Below, in pieces: positions 1 through 9,452 of a DNA stretch of 64,000 bases (the first letter of the stretch is position 1; every line of letters begins with the position of its first letter). Origin of the DNA: Pararhizobium polonicum (GTDB lineage Bacteria > Pseudomonadota > Alphaproteobacteria > Rhizobiales > Rhizobiaceae); NCBI RefSeq assembly GCF_001687365.1, contig NZ_LGLV01000010.1, positions 210,999 to 274,998 on the forward strand, written 5' to 3'. Below the pieces are notes generated by a model, which ran no database searches, was not told where the DNA came from, and was given only the letters and a program-made list of their open reading frames with translations. The position numbers were made by a program, and so were the translations under genes.

Positions 1-60
1 GTTCCGTCCGGGCTTGGCGCCGGGCGAAGACGCGGCCGATATGGCCCGCCTAAAATGCAA

Positions 61-82
61 AAGAGCGGCCGTAGCCGCTCTT
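61..82 (-). terminator. Rho-independent terminator of cheW
   Basis: A perfect 9-bp stem (AAGAGCGGC / GCCGCTCTT) with a 4-nt loop lies 26 nt beyond the cheW stop. Read on the minus strand it is followed by TTTTGCATTTT. The first 56 bases of the window hold no gene I can support. Confidence 0.8.
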
Positions 83-107
83 CGATCAAAGAGAGAAGAG
101 GCGCCAA

Positions 108-587
108 TCAGGCGGCGACGTCTTCCATGTCCCGTTCCTTGAACATGCGGGCGAGATTGAGGAAGCAGATCATGCCGGTCTCATTGGCGATGATGCCTTC
201 GGCATAGCTCTTGTCGAAGGAGGTGGTGATTTCCGGGACCGGCTGAACCTGGTCGCCGCGGACGGTCAGGATGTCGGAGACGCGGTCGACGACGAGACCG
301 ATGACCATGTTATGCACTTCCGCGACGACGATGGCGCTGCGTTCGTTGGCAACCGTGCTCTTCATGCCGAGCTTGTGGGCGAGGTCGATGATCGGGATGA
401 CGGTGCCGCGCAGGTTCATCACGCCGAGAACGTCGGCCGGCGAATGCGGGATCGGCGTCGAAGGCGCCCAACCACGGATTTCGCGGATCGTCGTGGTCTT
501 CACGCAGAACTCCTGATCGTGAAGGCGGAAGGCAATGATCTCGAGCGTTTCACCGTCGAAACCTGTCATTTTCAATGCATTCGTCAT
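108..587 (-). CDS. cheW: CheW chemotaxis coupling protein
   Basis: A 159-residue CheW-domain protein. CheW is the cytoplasmic scaffold that links methyl-accepting receptors to the CheA kinase. The typical CheW pattern is visible: IIAFRLHDQEFCV near the N terminus, then PHSPADVLGVMNLRGTVIPIIDLAHKLGM, and a closing domain with VVDRVSDIL. The open frame runs further upstream, but the ATG at 587 is preceded by GGAAGGAACC at good spacing, and 159 aa is the usual CheW length. It is monocistronic, with its own terminator downstream and the rocD terminator upstream, so it lies outside any visible che operon. It is probably an accessory CheW; I recall a similarly isolated cheW near arginase genes in S. 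meliloti. Confidence 0.93.
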   Translation of the reverse strand: MTNALKMTGFDGETLEIIAFRLHDQEFCVKTTTIREIRGWAPSTPIPHSPADVLGVMNLRGTVIPIIDLAHKLGMKSTVANERSAIVVAEVHNMVIGLVVDRVSDILTVRGDQVQPVPEITTSFDKSYAEGIIANETGMICFLNLARMFKERDMEDVAA

Positions 588-829
588 CTGCGGTTCCTTC
601 CGGTTGCGACCCTCGGCTGGCGTTTCGACGCGCAGCTTTGGACACTCGTCGGCCGCATGCAGCTGGCGGAACCGTTTCCCGCCTGCGCTTGCCGCGTCAG
701 AAAAAATGTCTGGAATGCCGGTTACATCCGGTCGGGGGCGATGCGTCATGCGCGGCTGGATAGCCGTTCGCGCCTTGAAGAGAACCTTATATCGAAAATC
801 GTTAAGAGATGATTTTTCGCGGCAAAGGA

Positions 830-859
830 ATGCGCACCGGCTGATCGGCCGGTGCGCAT
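830..859 (-). terminator. Hairpin after rocD
   Basis: A perfect 11-bp inverted repeat (ATGCGCACCGG / CCGGTGCGCAT) with an 8-nt loop lies 9 nt past the rocD stop. The T-tract on the minus side is weak (TCCTTT), so termination is probable but not certain. The 588-829 stretch between this hairpin and cheW is the cheW leader and holds no gene that I see. Confidence 0.65.
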
Positions 860-868
860 GCTTGACAA

Positions 869-2074
869 TCAGTTTGATGTCAGAACGCCGGCGAACTGCT
901 CGACGGCCCAGTCGACCTGATCTTGCGTAATGACCAGTGGCGGGGCGATGCGGATCGTGTCGCCGTGGGTGTCCTTGGCAAGGATGCCGCGCTCCTTCAG
1001 CGCTTCGCAATATTTGCGGGCACCGCCGGCTTCCGGCACCAGTTCGACGGCCAGCATCAGGCCGCGGCCGCGCACGTCCTTGATGATGTTGGAGCGGATG
1101 TTCTTCAACCCGTTCTGGAAGCGGTCACCCATGCGGGCGGAGTTGCCGATCATGTCCTCCTCGGTCAGCGCCTTCAGCGCGGCGCGGGCAATGGCGCAGG
1201 CTAGCGGGTTGCCGCCGAAGGTCGAGCCGTGCTGTCCGGGCTGCAGCACGCCGAGCACTTCGGAATTGGAGAGCACGGCGGAGATCGGATAGAAACCACC
1301 GGACAGGGCCTTGCCGATCAGCGTCACGTCTGCCTCGATGCCCTCATGCTCCTCGGCGAGCAGCTTGCCGGTACGGCCGAGGCCCGTCTGGATCTCATCG
1401 AGGATCAACGTGATGCCGTGCCTTGAACAGAGCGTGCGGACCTCGGGGAAATAGCCCTGCGGCGGGATCATCACGCCGGCTTCACCCTGGATCGGCTCGA
1501 TCAGGAAGGCGACGGTGTTTTCATTGATGGCGGCGCGGAAGGCTTCGATATCGCCGAATGGAACGGTTCTGAAGCCGGGCGCAAACGGGCCGAAGCCGGT
1601 GCGCGCGTCCGGGTCGGTCGAAAAGCCGACGATGCCCATGGTGCGGCCGTGGAAATTGTTGGAGCAGACGATGATCTCGGCCTTGTTCTGCGCGACGCCC
1701 TTGACCTCATAACCCCATTTGCGCACCGCCTTGACGGCGGTCTCGACCGCTTCGGCGCCGGAGTTCATCGGCAGGATCTTGTGGCTGCCGGTCAGCGCCG
1801 CCAGCTCCTCGTAGAAATGCGCCAGCTGGTCGTTGCGGAAGGCGCGGGATGTCAGCGTCAGCTTCTGCGCCTGCTCGACCATCGCCGCGAGAATCTTCGG
1901 ATGGCAATGGCCCTGGTTGACGGCGGAATAGGCCGAAAGGCAGTCGAGATAGCGGTTGCCGTCGAGATCCCAGACATAGACGCCTTCACCGCGCGACAAC
2001 ACGACGTCGATCGGCTTGTAATTATGCGCGCCCAGCCGGTATTCGGTTTCGATCAGTGCATTGGTCGTGTTCAT
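869..2074 (-). CDS. rocD: Ornithine aminotransferase
   Basis: A 401-residue class-III PLP aminotransferase. It converts ornithine and 2-oxoglutarate to glutamate-5-semialdehyde and glutamate, the second step of arginase-route arginine degradation, in the cytoplasm. The ornithine aminotransferase hallmarks are [27 protein letters not shown], the [12 protein letters not shown] segment whose Asp contacts the PLP ring nitrogen, and the PLP lysine in [17 protein letters not shown]. The ATG at 2074 is chosen because GGAG lies 6-7 nt upstream. An ATG at 2086 in the same frame lacks a ribosome site. The gene follows rocF by 23 bp, so the two should be cotranscribed. Its length equals the family norm. 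Confidence 0.95.
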   Translation of the reverse strand: MNTTNALIETEYRLGAHNYKPIDVVLSRGEGVYVWDLDGNRYLDCLSAYSAVNQGHCHPKILAAMVEQAQKLTLTSRAFRNDQLAHFYEELAALTGSHKILPMNSGAEAVETAVKAVRKWGYEVKGVAQNKAEIIVCSNNFHGRTMGIVGFSTDPDARTGFGPFAPGFRTVPFGDIEAFRAAINENTVAFLIEPIQGEAGVMIPPQGYFPEVRTLCSRHGITLILDEIQTGLGRTGKLLAEEHEGIEADVTLIGKALSGGFYPISAVLSNSEVLGVLQPGQHGSTFGGNPLACAIARAALKALTEEDMIGNSARMGDRFQNGLKNIRSNIIKDVRGRGLMLAVELVPEAGGARKYCEALKERGILAKDTHGDTIRIAPPLVITQDQVDWAVEQFAGVLTSN

Positions 2075-2097
2075 GCGGTTCTCCATAGGCGGGGGGC

Positions 2098-3033
2098 TCA
2101 GGCGCTGCGGGTCGGGCGGTCGAGGATGCGGCGGCCGAACAGGCTGGCCGTCAGCTCGACGAGGATGCGGGCGCTCTTGCCCCGGTCGTCGAGGAATGGG
2201 TTGAGCTCGACCAGATCGAGCGAGGAGACGAGACCGCTGTCGCAGAGCATTTCCATGATCAGATGGGCTTCGCGGAATGTCGCGCCGCCGGGCACGGTGG
2301 TGCCGACGCCGGGGGCCAGCTCCGGGTCGAGGAAATCCACGTCGAGGCTGACATGCAGGAGGCCGTTGGCGGCTTTGATCGTGGCGATGATCTCGTGCAT
2401 GATATGCGCCATGCCGGTCTCGTCGATGGCGCGCATGTCGTAGACATTGACGCCGTGCTCGGCGATTTCCTCGCGCTCGCGGTCATCGACGGAACGGATG
2501 CCGACCTGGAAGACATTTTTCGGATCGATCATCGGGCGGCCGGCATCGAGGATCGGTGCGAATTCCGCCTGGCCGCAGAAGAAAGCGACGGGCATGCCAT
2601 GCATGTTGCCGGAGGGCGATGTTGCCGGCGAGTTGAAATCGGCGTGCGCGTCGAGCCAGAGCACGAAAAGCGGGCGCTTCTGTTCTGCTGCATAGCGGGC
2701 CATGCCGGAGACCGAGCCCATCGACAGTGCGTGGTCGCCGCCCAGGATGAGCGGGAATTTGCCCGTGCGGGCAGCCTCGTGGACGGTTTCGTCGAGCGCG
2801 CGGGTGATGGCGGCAACGATCTGCAGGTTGTTGGCGCCGGGATGATTGGCGAGATCGCGGGCAGGCAGCGGCTTCAGGTCGCCTTCGTCGGTGACCGTAT
2901 GGCCAAGGCCGGCAAGGATGGTGTCGACGCCGGCAATGCGCAGGGCGGCGGGGCCCATCGCAGCACCTCTGCGGCCAGAGCCTTCTTCGAGCGGTGCGCC
3001 GATCAGCACGATGTTTTTCTTGGATTCAGCCAT
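2098..3033 (-). CDS. rocF: Arginase
   Basis: A 311-residue arginase of the ureohydrolase family. It hydrolyses arginine to ornithine and urea using a binuclear manganese centre. The metal-binding motifs are all present: [20 protein letters not shown] and [22 protein letters not shown], with the expected His and Asp ligands. It is first in an operon with rocD, which uses its product. The divergent Lrp/AsnC-family gene on the other side of a 138-bp intergenic region is the likely regulator, as is usual for arginine catabolic genes in rhizobia. Agmatinase is an alternative ureohydrolase assignment, but the linkage to rocD favours arginase. Confidence 0.95.
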   Translation of the reverse strand: MAESKKNIVLIGAPLEEGSGRRGAAMGPAALRIAGVDTILAGLGHTVTDEGDLKPLPARDLANHPGANNLQIVAAITRALDETVHEAARTGKFPLILGGDHALSMGSVSGMARYAAEQKRPLFVLWLDAHADFNSPATSPSGNMHGMPVAFFCGQAEFAPILDAGRPMIDPKNVFQVGIRSVDDREREEIAEHGVNVYDMRAIDETGMAHIMHEIIATIKAANGLLHVSLDVDFLDPELAPGVGTTVPGGATFREAHLIMEMLCDSGLVSSLDLVELNPFLDDRGKSARILVELTASLFGRRILDRPTRSA

Positions 3034-3171
3034 GGTTTTCCCCGCAGGTTTGCGTGATGCCGGTTTGCCCGGTTTGTACGCGGATTATAGGGGTTTCAGC
3101 GTTGGCAAATAGGTGGAAAACTGGCAAATAGAGGGCAATTATCGACAGTTTGATAAGCCTTGGTGACCATT
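3034..3171. promoter_or_regulatory. Divergent control region rocF / Lrp-type regulator
   Basis: This 138-bp region separates the two divergent genes. It contains a direct repeat TGGCAAATAG at 3103-3112 and 3122-3131 (19 bp apart) and a second pair TTGATAAG / ATGATAAG at about 3150 and 3171. Helically phased AT-containing repeats are what an Lrp-type octamer would bind. The assignment as operator is inference. Confidence 0.4.
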
Positions 3172-3615
3172 ATGATAAGTCTGGATGATCTCGACCACGC
3201 GCTGATCGGTGCCCTGCGTCACAACGCCCGCACGCCCGTGTCCTCGCTTGCCGCCACGACCGGCGCCTCGCGCGCCACGGTCGCCGCCCGCATCGACCGG
3301 CTGGTGGCTTCCGGCACCATTGCCGCCTTCACCATCCGCACTGGGGCGGAGCTGACCGGTAGCGGTGTCAGGGCGATCGTGATGATCGAGGTGCATGGCA
3401 AGATGGCGGATCGCGTCGCAATGCAGCTGCGCGGCCTGCCGCAGGTCCGCGCGCTTCATTCCACCAACGGCCGCTGGGATTTCATCGCCGAGCTGGAAGA
3501 CAAGGATCTCGGCACCTTCGACGAGACGCTGCGGCTGATCCGGCTGATCGACGGGATCAACCTGACGGAAACGAATATCCTGCTGAAGACCAGTAAGATC
3601 TCGGCGGCGTTTTAA
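3172..3615 (+). CDS. Lrp/AsnC family transcriptional regulator
   Basis: A 147-residue protein with an N-terminal winged-helix DNA-binding domain (LDDLDHALIGALRHNARTPVSSLAATTGASRATVAARIDRL) and a C-terminal RAM ligand-binding fold (VRAIVMIEVHGKMADRV ... NGRWDFIAELEDKDLGTFDETLRLIRLIDGI). It lies divergent from rocF-rocD and is therefore the probable arginine- or ornithine-responsive activator of that operon. In-frame TTG and GTG codons precede the ATG at 3172, but no ribosome site discriminates between them. The ATG gives the normal Lrp length. Confidence 0.9.
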   Translation: MISLDDLDHALIGALRHNARTPVSSLAATTGASRATVAARIDRLVASGTIAAFTIRTGAELTGSGVRAIVMIEVHGKMADRVAMQLRGLPQVRALHSTNGRWDFIAELEDKDLGTFDETLRLIRLIDGINLTETNILLKTSKISAAF

Positions 3616-3625
3616 GTTGGATACC

Positions 3626-3654
3626 ATTGAGCGGCGTCATCTATGCCGCTCAAT
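3626..3654. terminator. Bidirectional hairpin between Lrp gene and tamB
   Basis: A perfect 10-bp inverted repeat (ATTGAGCGGC / GCCGCTCAAT) with a 9-nt loop sits between two convergent genes and includes the tamB stop codon. T-tracts are poor on both sides. Confidence 0.5.
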
Positions 3655-6600
3655 ACTCCTTCTCATAGAAAACCCCGCCTCCGGCTCCGCTTGCGCCCGC
3701 CTCGCCGCGCAGCTTCACGCCACGGCCGACATCGAGGTTGATGATCGCCTTGCCGCCGCCGGCTTCGGCGCCGGACTGAAGCTCGAGATAGGTGCGATCG
3801 TTGAGATATTTGCCGGCGGTCACGGTGGCGCCGCCCGTTGCGTCCGTCGAGACGTCGAGATCGTCGACGCCGAGCTTGTTGCGCAGGCCGCTCAGCAGCG
3901 AGTTGGAGCCACCGCCGGCCAGTTCGCTGACGGCGCTGGCCAGCTGGGCGATCTGCAGGGCTGAAAGGTTGGACAGCGAGCGGTTGAAGATCAGCTGCGC
4001 CAGGATTTCATCCTGCGGCAGGGCGGGCGATGAGGAGAAGGTGATGTTCGGGTTGTTGGAAAGGCCCGCCACATTGACGGTGATCGTTGTCGAGCCGGCA
4101 GTTGAAGTTGCGTCGAGATCGAGCGTCGGGATCAGGTTTCCGCCGAAGCTGATCGTGCCATCGGCGAAATCGAGCCGCTTGCCGAGAATTTCCAGCCGGC
4201 CGCGCCGCATCTCGAAACCGCCGGAAACTGCCGGCTGGGCGGCAGTTCCGCGGATCGTCAGGTCGCCGCCGAGTTCCGCGTCGATGCCACGGCCGCGAAC
4301 GAAAAGCTTTCCGGGCGCGCTGACCGCCAGATCGAAGGCAACGCCGCCGCTCTTGGTGCTGCCGCCGCTTGCCGTATCGCTACGGATATCCGCCTGCATC
4401 TGCCTGACGTCGGCAGGCGCATTCTTGTGCTTGATGTTGATCTCCGACAGCGAGGCCGGCAGCTTTTCCGGAATGGTGATGGCGGCCTTGCGGATGGTGA
4501 CCTTGCCGCCCAGCACCGGCGTTGCCGTCAGCTGTCCCTGCAGGGTCATGGCGCCGTTGACATTGGCGGTGAACAGGCTGCCGTCGACATAGGTCGCGTT
4601 GTCGAGGCGGATCGCGAGATCAGCCGGAAAACCGGAGCCGGCCGCGATGCCGATCGTGCCCGTAACATCGATCGAGCCGCCGCTTGCAAGCCGCCCGGAC
4701 AGTTTCTGGATGTTCGCCTGTTTGCCGTCGAGGGCGACGTTGGCCATGAGGTCGGTGATCGCGAGATTGCGGCGGACATCGACAAGGCGTGCGCCGGAGG
4801 TCGAGATCGTCCCGGTGATCTGCGGTGCGGTCGCTGCGCCTGTGACGGTGACATCGACATTGGCAGCGCCGGTCAGTGTGAAGCCTTGCTCCGCCAAAAG
4901 GTTGGCTGCGAGGCCGAAGGGCAGGCTGCCCGCGAATTTCATGTCGATCGGCCGGTTGCCGGCAATGCCGACCTTGCCGCCACCCCTGAAGGCAAGGCCA
5001 CCGGGACCGCTGATCGTGGTGTCGAGCGTCACATCGTTGTCGGCGAACTGGCCCTTGGCGGTGATGTCGAGCGCACCGACACCGGCGGATCTGGCCTGCG
5101 CAACGGCGGCGTTGGCCCAGCGCAGGTCATAGGTTACGACCGGTGCCGCCGACGTGCCCTTGACGCCGACCGCACCGCTGATGGCGCCGTCGGCGCCGAG
5201 CGACGGCACGAAAGTATTGGCGAGGCTGGCGGGCAGGGCATTGAGATCGACATTCAGATCCAGTTTCTCGCCGGCCGAGCCGGTCACCGCCACCGTGCCG
5301 CCGGATGCACCGATCGTCAGTTTCTGCAGGCTGACCGTGCCGTTTTCGATGATGATCGCCGCCGGTGCCGACAGCTTGACCGGTATCCTTTTCGGGGCGG
5401 CTGCGAAAGAAGCGAGGTTGACGACGGTCTTGCCGCCGGCGGTCTGGATGTCGGCGCGCAGGTTGAGCGGCGCCCCGTCATATTGGCCGTCGAGCGTGAC
5501 ATTGGTCTTGCCGGCCTGCTGGACGAAATCGAGCTTCAGGCCGCTGACGCGGTTTTGCCCCTGCGCGAAAGTTTCGACGGAGAGATTGCCCTTGACCGCC
5601 AGTGCCTTCAGGTCGGCGATGGTGATATCGGCGACCGGCTTGGTGATGACGAGATCGCCGCGCTTGATGCCCGAGCCGCTGGCCTTGAGTGCGATCGAGG
5701 TGGTGCCGCCATTGCTGTCGATGGACGCCGATCCGGCGATATCCCCGGATGCCTTTTCACCGGCCATGGCGGCGAGCAAGCCGACATCGGGGAAGGTGAA
5801 GTCGATCGTCCCCTGCGGCAGGAAATCAGCGGTGAACTGGATCTTGCCGTTCAGCCTGTTGTCGCCGACCTGGACCTGAAGAACCGGAACGCTGGTGCGG
5901 CCTTCCTCCGATACGAGGTCGGCGTTGACGTTGATGGCCTGGCCGCCGAGCGCGCCGGTGGCCTTGATTTTCGCCTGCGGGTTTTTCGGATTGGCGGTTG
6001 CATCGGCTGTCAGCTGCAGATCGCTCAGCGTCCGGCCGGCGAGCGTTGCGCCGCTGGAGGTGACCTCGGCCTTGATGCCGAGAGCGTCGAGCGGGCCGCT
6101 GGCATCGATCTTGAAGTCCGCCATGCCGCTGGCATCGGCCAGAATCTTGCCGAGATCGGGCAGGGTTCCGGTCACTGCTACCGTCAGATTTTCGGCCTTG
6201 AGCGCCACCGAACCGGCGGCTTCGATGGTGCCGGAATTGACGGCCAGTCTGCTGATATCAACCGCGCCATCCGCGCCTGTCGTCACCATGCCGGAAAGTG
6301 CGACTGGCGTGTCGAACTTGGGTGCGAGCGACGCCGGCAGGCCGGCAGGAAGGACGGACAGATTGAACCCGGCATTCAGGGCGTTTGCAGGGATTTCGAA
6401 AGAGCCTACAATTGTGCCGCCGAGGTTGCTGCCGTCGACGGTGACCGGATCGAAACCGATCCTGTCGGGCGATACGTCCAGGGTGGTTTCGATCGTCAAC
6501 GGTCCCTTGACCAGCCGGTCGAGATCCGCACTTGTCAGCTGGATGTTCCCGGTCTCGATCCTGGTTTTCACGAGGCCGGTGCGAGTGGACAGATTGAAGG

Positions 6601-9361
6601 TATCGCTGTGCGCGGTAAGCCTGACGGCCTCAAGGCGGCCCTGTGGCAAGGCGAGCTGACCGGCGGTGGCTTTGACGTCGAGGATGGCCGACTCCATGCT
6701 GCCCTTCGCCGTCAATGTGCCGGTATCGAGGACAAGACGGGCTTCGCCCTTTGCCAGCGGCAGGCGGGCATCGATCCCGGCGAGCTCTGCGGTCATATCC
6801 AGCTTTTCGCCGGCGCTGCCGTTGAGCGTCACCGTTCCGCCGGATGCGGCGATGGCAAGCTGCTGAAGGTTGACCGCGCCGTTCTCGATCGTGATCGTCG
6901 TCGGGGCCGCCAGTTGCAGCGGGATTTTCTTCGGGGCGGCTGCGAAGGACTGAAGGTTGATCGTCGTCTTGCCATCGGCGCTCTGCAGGTCGCCGCGTGC
7001 GGTGAGCGGGGCTGCGTCATAGCTGCCGTCGAGGGCAAAATTCGTCCTGCTGCCCTGCTGATCGAAACCGAGCGACAGACCGGCCAGCCGGTTGTCGCCC
7101 TGTGTCACCTCTTCGACGGTCACGGTGCCGGTGATTGCCAGGGCCTTGAGGTCGGCAATGGTGATGTCGGCAGCGGGCTTGGCGATGATCAGGTCGCCAC
7201 GGGTGATGCCCGTGCCACCGGCTTTCACGACAACCGATGTGATGCCGTTTTCGCTCTTGATGCTGGCCGAGCCGGCAAGGTCGCCGGATGCGGTTTGACC
7301 GGCCATTGCGGCCAGCAGACCGACATCCGGGAAGTTGAAGGCAAGCGAACCGCTTGGCTGGAAATCCTCGCTCAGGTCCAGCGCGCCTTTCAGCGTGTTC
7401 TCGCCGATGGTGGCCTCGATCGACGGAAGGCTGGTGCTGCCCTTGGCAGAGGCGATCTCGGCCTTGGCGTTGATCGCCTGTCCGTCGAGCGTGCCGGTGG
7501 CGGTGACCGTTGCGTTCGGTCCGTTCTGGCCGATGACGGCATCAGCATTGACGGCGAGGCCGTTGAGGGTACGGCCGGCCAGCGTTGCGCCATTCGCCGT
7601 CACCTCGGCCTTGACCGCCAGCGCCTCAAGCGGCCCGGTGGCGTTGGCGCTGAAATTGGCGACACCCTTGGCGCCGGCAAGCAGTTTGCCGATTTCGGGA
7701 ATGGTGCCGGTGATCGCCGCCGTCAGATTGCCGGTTTCGAGCGCCGCCGATCCCGCTGCCTCGACGGTTCCGGATTTGACGGCAAGATCGCTGACATCGA
7801 CGCTGCCATTGGCGCCTGTTGCGAGGTTGCCGGTGATGGCAATGGTCGTGTCGAATTTCTCAGCCAGCGCCGGCGGCAGGACGGCAGGCACGGCGAAGAG
7901 CTTGAGGGCCGTTGCCAGTGTGTTTTCGGCAATCGCATAGGAACCCGTCAGCGTGCCGCCGATGCTGGCGCTTTCCAGCGTGACCGGGTCGAAGGATACC
8001 GTTTCCGGGGTGACCGACAGCGTGCCGTCGATCTTGACCGGGCCCTTGACGAGGCGGTCGATATCGGCACTGACAAAGCGTGTGGCGCCGGTCTCTATCG
8101 TGGTTTTCAGCGGCCCTGTTTTTGTCGACAGGTTGAAGCTATCGCTATAGGCGTGCAGCCTGATCGCGTCGATCTCGCCCTGCGGCAGCGTCGCCTTGCC
8201 GATATCGGCGCCGAGGTCGAGCACGGCGCTTTGCGCTTCACCGATCAGCGAAACATTGGCGCTGTTGATGGAAAGCTGTGCCTCGCCCTTTGCCAGCGGC
8301 AGGCGGAAATCGATCGGGCCGGTCTTGCCGGTCAGGCTTGCCTGCAGGTCGTTTTCACCCGTTGTGCTGTAGGTGCCCGACGCAGAGAGCGTCAGCGCGC
8401 CGGTCGAGACCTTGCCTGTCTGGATGCGAATGGTCTTGCCGTCGAGTGCTGCCGAGACGTCGATATCGGTGGTGCCTTCGAACAACGGCCTGAAGGCAGC
8501 TGGCAAAAGATCGCTGAACGTGCCGCCGCCCTTGAGGGAGACGGTACGGAAACCATCGGCCGCCAGCGTGTGCTGGCCGTCAAGCTTTAGAACCTCGTTG
8601 CCGTCGAGGGCGGCCGTTGCCTTTCCGCTCCATTTCGAGAGCGGGCCTTCGCCTGTCACGGATATGTTGAGCGCGGGTTCGCCGGGCAGGCGCATGGCCT
8701 TGGCGAGCAGTCCGCCCTTGGGCTCATTGATGGTGGTTTCCAGCGTCAGCGCGTTGCCGGCCGGATCAAAGACGATATCGGCAATGGCCTTGGCATCCGG
8801 TCTGTCTCGCTGGGCGACGGCAAGGGCGGCGGCGATGCTGGCATTGGTGGCGTTCAGCTTGCCCTCGGCGCTCAGGAACTGATCCGTCCCGGCAATATCC
8901 TTGCCGATGACGATCTCCTTCAGATTGAAGGCATCGATCTTGACGTCGAGCGGCAAGGCGAAGGTTCGGCGGACTTCCCGGGTTTCCTGCGACGGGATCG
9001 GCAGCCGCTCGAGACGCACGGATCCGGCCGAAAGGCTGGCCGCATCGAAGCGCCTGGAAAACAGTGCCGCCGGCGACCAGTCGATCGCGACTTCACGGAT
9101 TTCCGCGTAAATGCCTTTGCTGTCATACAATGTCACGCTGGAGGCGGTGAAATCACCGCTGAGCAGCGCACTCGGATCGTTGATGCGAACGATCTGGTCC
9201 GGCGTCGAGGCGTATTTCTCGATCATGGCGGCAACGAAGCGCGCGCCCGGTGCCGTGAAGCCGGCAAACAGGGTGACAAGCACGACGGCGACGAGGCCAA
9301 AGCCGAGGCAGTAAACCAGCCAACGCGAGGCGGTTTTCAGGAAGCGGGGCAAACGATTCAT
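3650..9361 (-). CDS. tamB: TamB, inner-membrane subunit of the translocation and assembly module
   Basis: A 1903-residue TamB/AsmA-like protein. It has one N-terminal membrane anchor (WLVYCLGFGLVAVVLVTLF, residues about 14-33) followed by a very long periplasmic beta-rich region. The conserved C-terminal TamB (DUF490) domain holds the phrases LDLDATSTAGSTTITVNVAGLSNNP and LPQDEILAQLIF and ends in FYEKEY. With TamA it connects the inner and outer membranes and helps insert autotransporters and other outer-membrane proteins; lipid transport has also been proposed for the family. tamA lies 91 bp upstream in the same direction. Residues about 350-863 and 864-1380 are two similar copies of one another, so the groove-forming region has been extended by internal duplication. 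Family members are usually 1200-1600 residues in enterobacteria and longer in rhizobia. Confidence 0.93.
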   Translation of the reverse strand: MNRLPRFLKTASRWLVYCLGFGLVAVVLVTLFAGFTAPGARFVAAMIEKYASTPDQIVRINDPSALLSGDFTASSVTLYDSKGIYAEIREVAIDWSPAALFSRRFDAASLSAGSVRLERLPIPSQETREVRRTFALPLDVKIDAFNLKEIVIGKDIAGTDQFLSAEGKLNATNASIAAALAVAQRDRPDAKAIADIVFDPAGNALTLETTINEPKGGLLAKAMRLPGEPALNISVTGEGPLSKWSGKATAALDGNEVLKLDGQHTLAADGFRTVSLKGGGTFSDLLPAAFRPLFEGTTDIDVSAALDGKTIRIQTGKVSTGALTLSASGTYSTTGENDLQASLTGKTGPIDFRLPLAKGEAQLSINSANVSLIGEAQSAVLDLGADIGKATLPQGEIDAIRLHAYSDSFNLSTKTGPLKTTIETGATRFVSADIDRLVKGPVKIDGTLSVTPETVSFDPVTLESASIGGTLTGSYAIAENTLATALKLFAVPAVLPPALAEKFDTTIAITGNLATGANGSVDVSDLAVKSGTVEAAGSAALETGNLTAAITGTIPEIGKLLAGAKGVANFSANATGPLEALAVKAEVTANGATLAGRTLNGLAVNADAVIGQNGPNATVTATGTLDGQAINAKAEIASAKGSTSLPSIEATIGENTLKGALDLSEDFQPSGSLAFNFPDVGLLAAMAGQTASGDLAGSASIKSENGITSVVVKAGGTGITRGDLIIAKPAADITIADLKALAITGTVTVEEVTQGDNRLAGLSLGFDQQGSRTNFALDGSYDAAPLTARGDLQSADGKTTINLQSFAAAPKKIPLQLAAPTTITIENGAVNLQQLAIAASGGTVTLNGSAGEKLDMTAELAGIDARLPLAKGEARLVLDTGTLTAKGSMESAILDVKATAGQLALPQGRLEAVRLTAHSDTFNLSTRTGLVKTRIETGNIQLTSADLDRLVKGPLTIETTLDVSPDRIGFDPVTVDGSNLGGTIVGSFEIPANALNAGFNLSVLPAGLPASLAPKFDTPVALSGMVTTGADGAVDISRLAVNSGTIEAAGSVALKAENLTVAVTGTLPDLGKILADASGMADFKIDASGPLDALGIKAEVTSSGATLAGRTLSDLQLTADATANPKNPQAKIKATGALGGQAINVNADLVSEEGRTSVPVLQVQVGDNRLNGKIQFTADFLPQGTIDFTFPDVGLLAAMAGEKASGDIAGSASIDSNGGTTSIALKASGSGIKRGDLVITKPVADITIADLKALAVKGNLSVETFAQGQNRVSGLKLDFVQQAGKTNVTLDGQYDGAPLNLRADIQTAGGKTVVNLASFAAAPKRIPVKLSAPAAIIIENGTVSLQKLTIGASGGTVAVTGSAGEKLDLNVDLNALPASLANTFVPSLGADGAISGAVGVKGTSAAPVVTYDLRWANAAVAQARSAGVGALDITAKGQFADNDVTLDTTISGPGGLAFRGGGKVGIAGNRPIDMKFAGSLPFGLAANLLAEQGFTLTGAANVDVTVTGAATAPQITGTISTSGARLVDVRRNLAITDLMANVALDGKQANIQKLSGRLASGGSIDVTGTIGIAAGSGFPADLAIRLDNATYVDGSLFTANVNGAMTLQGQLTATPVLGGKVTIRKAAITIPEKLPASLSEINIKHKNAPADVRQMQADIRSDTASGGSTKSGGVAFDLAVSAPGKLFVRGRGIDAELGGDLTIRGTAAQPAVSGGFEMRRGRLEILGKRLDFADGTISFGGNLIPTLDLDATSTAGSTTITVNVAGLSNNPNITFSSSPALPQDEILAQLIFNRSLSNLSALQIAQLASAVSELAGGGSNSLLSGLRNKLGVDDLDVSTDATGGATVTAGKYLNDRTYLELQSGAEAGGGKAIINLDVGRGVKLRGEAGASGAGGGVFYEKEY

Positions 9362-9452
9362 CGGTCATCCATAGCGCAAGTCGCGTCGCGGTGAAATTGC
9401 TTCTCCCTGAAACCGGGGTTCGGCTTCAGGCCGTGGTGACTGCCTTGGGCAA

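Noticed and set aside
4427..8590. 1387-codon open frame on the plus strand, antisense to tamB
   Set aside because: It exists because high-GC third positions remove stop codons on the opposite strand. Its composition (Asp/Arg/Gly-rich, no domain) is not protein-like, and the tamB frame has clear family motifs.
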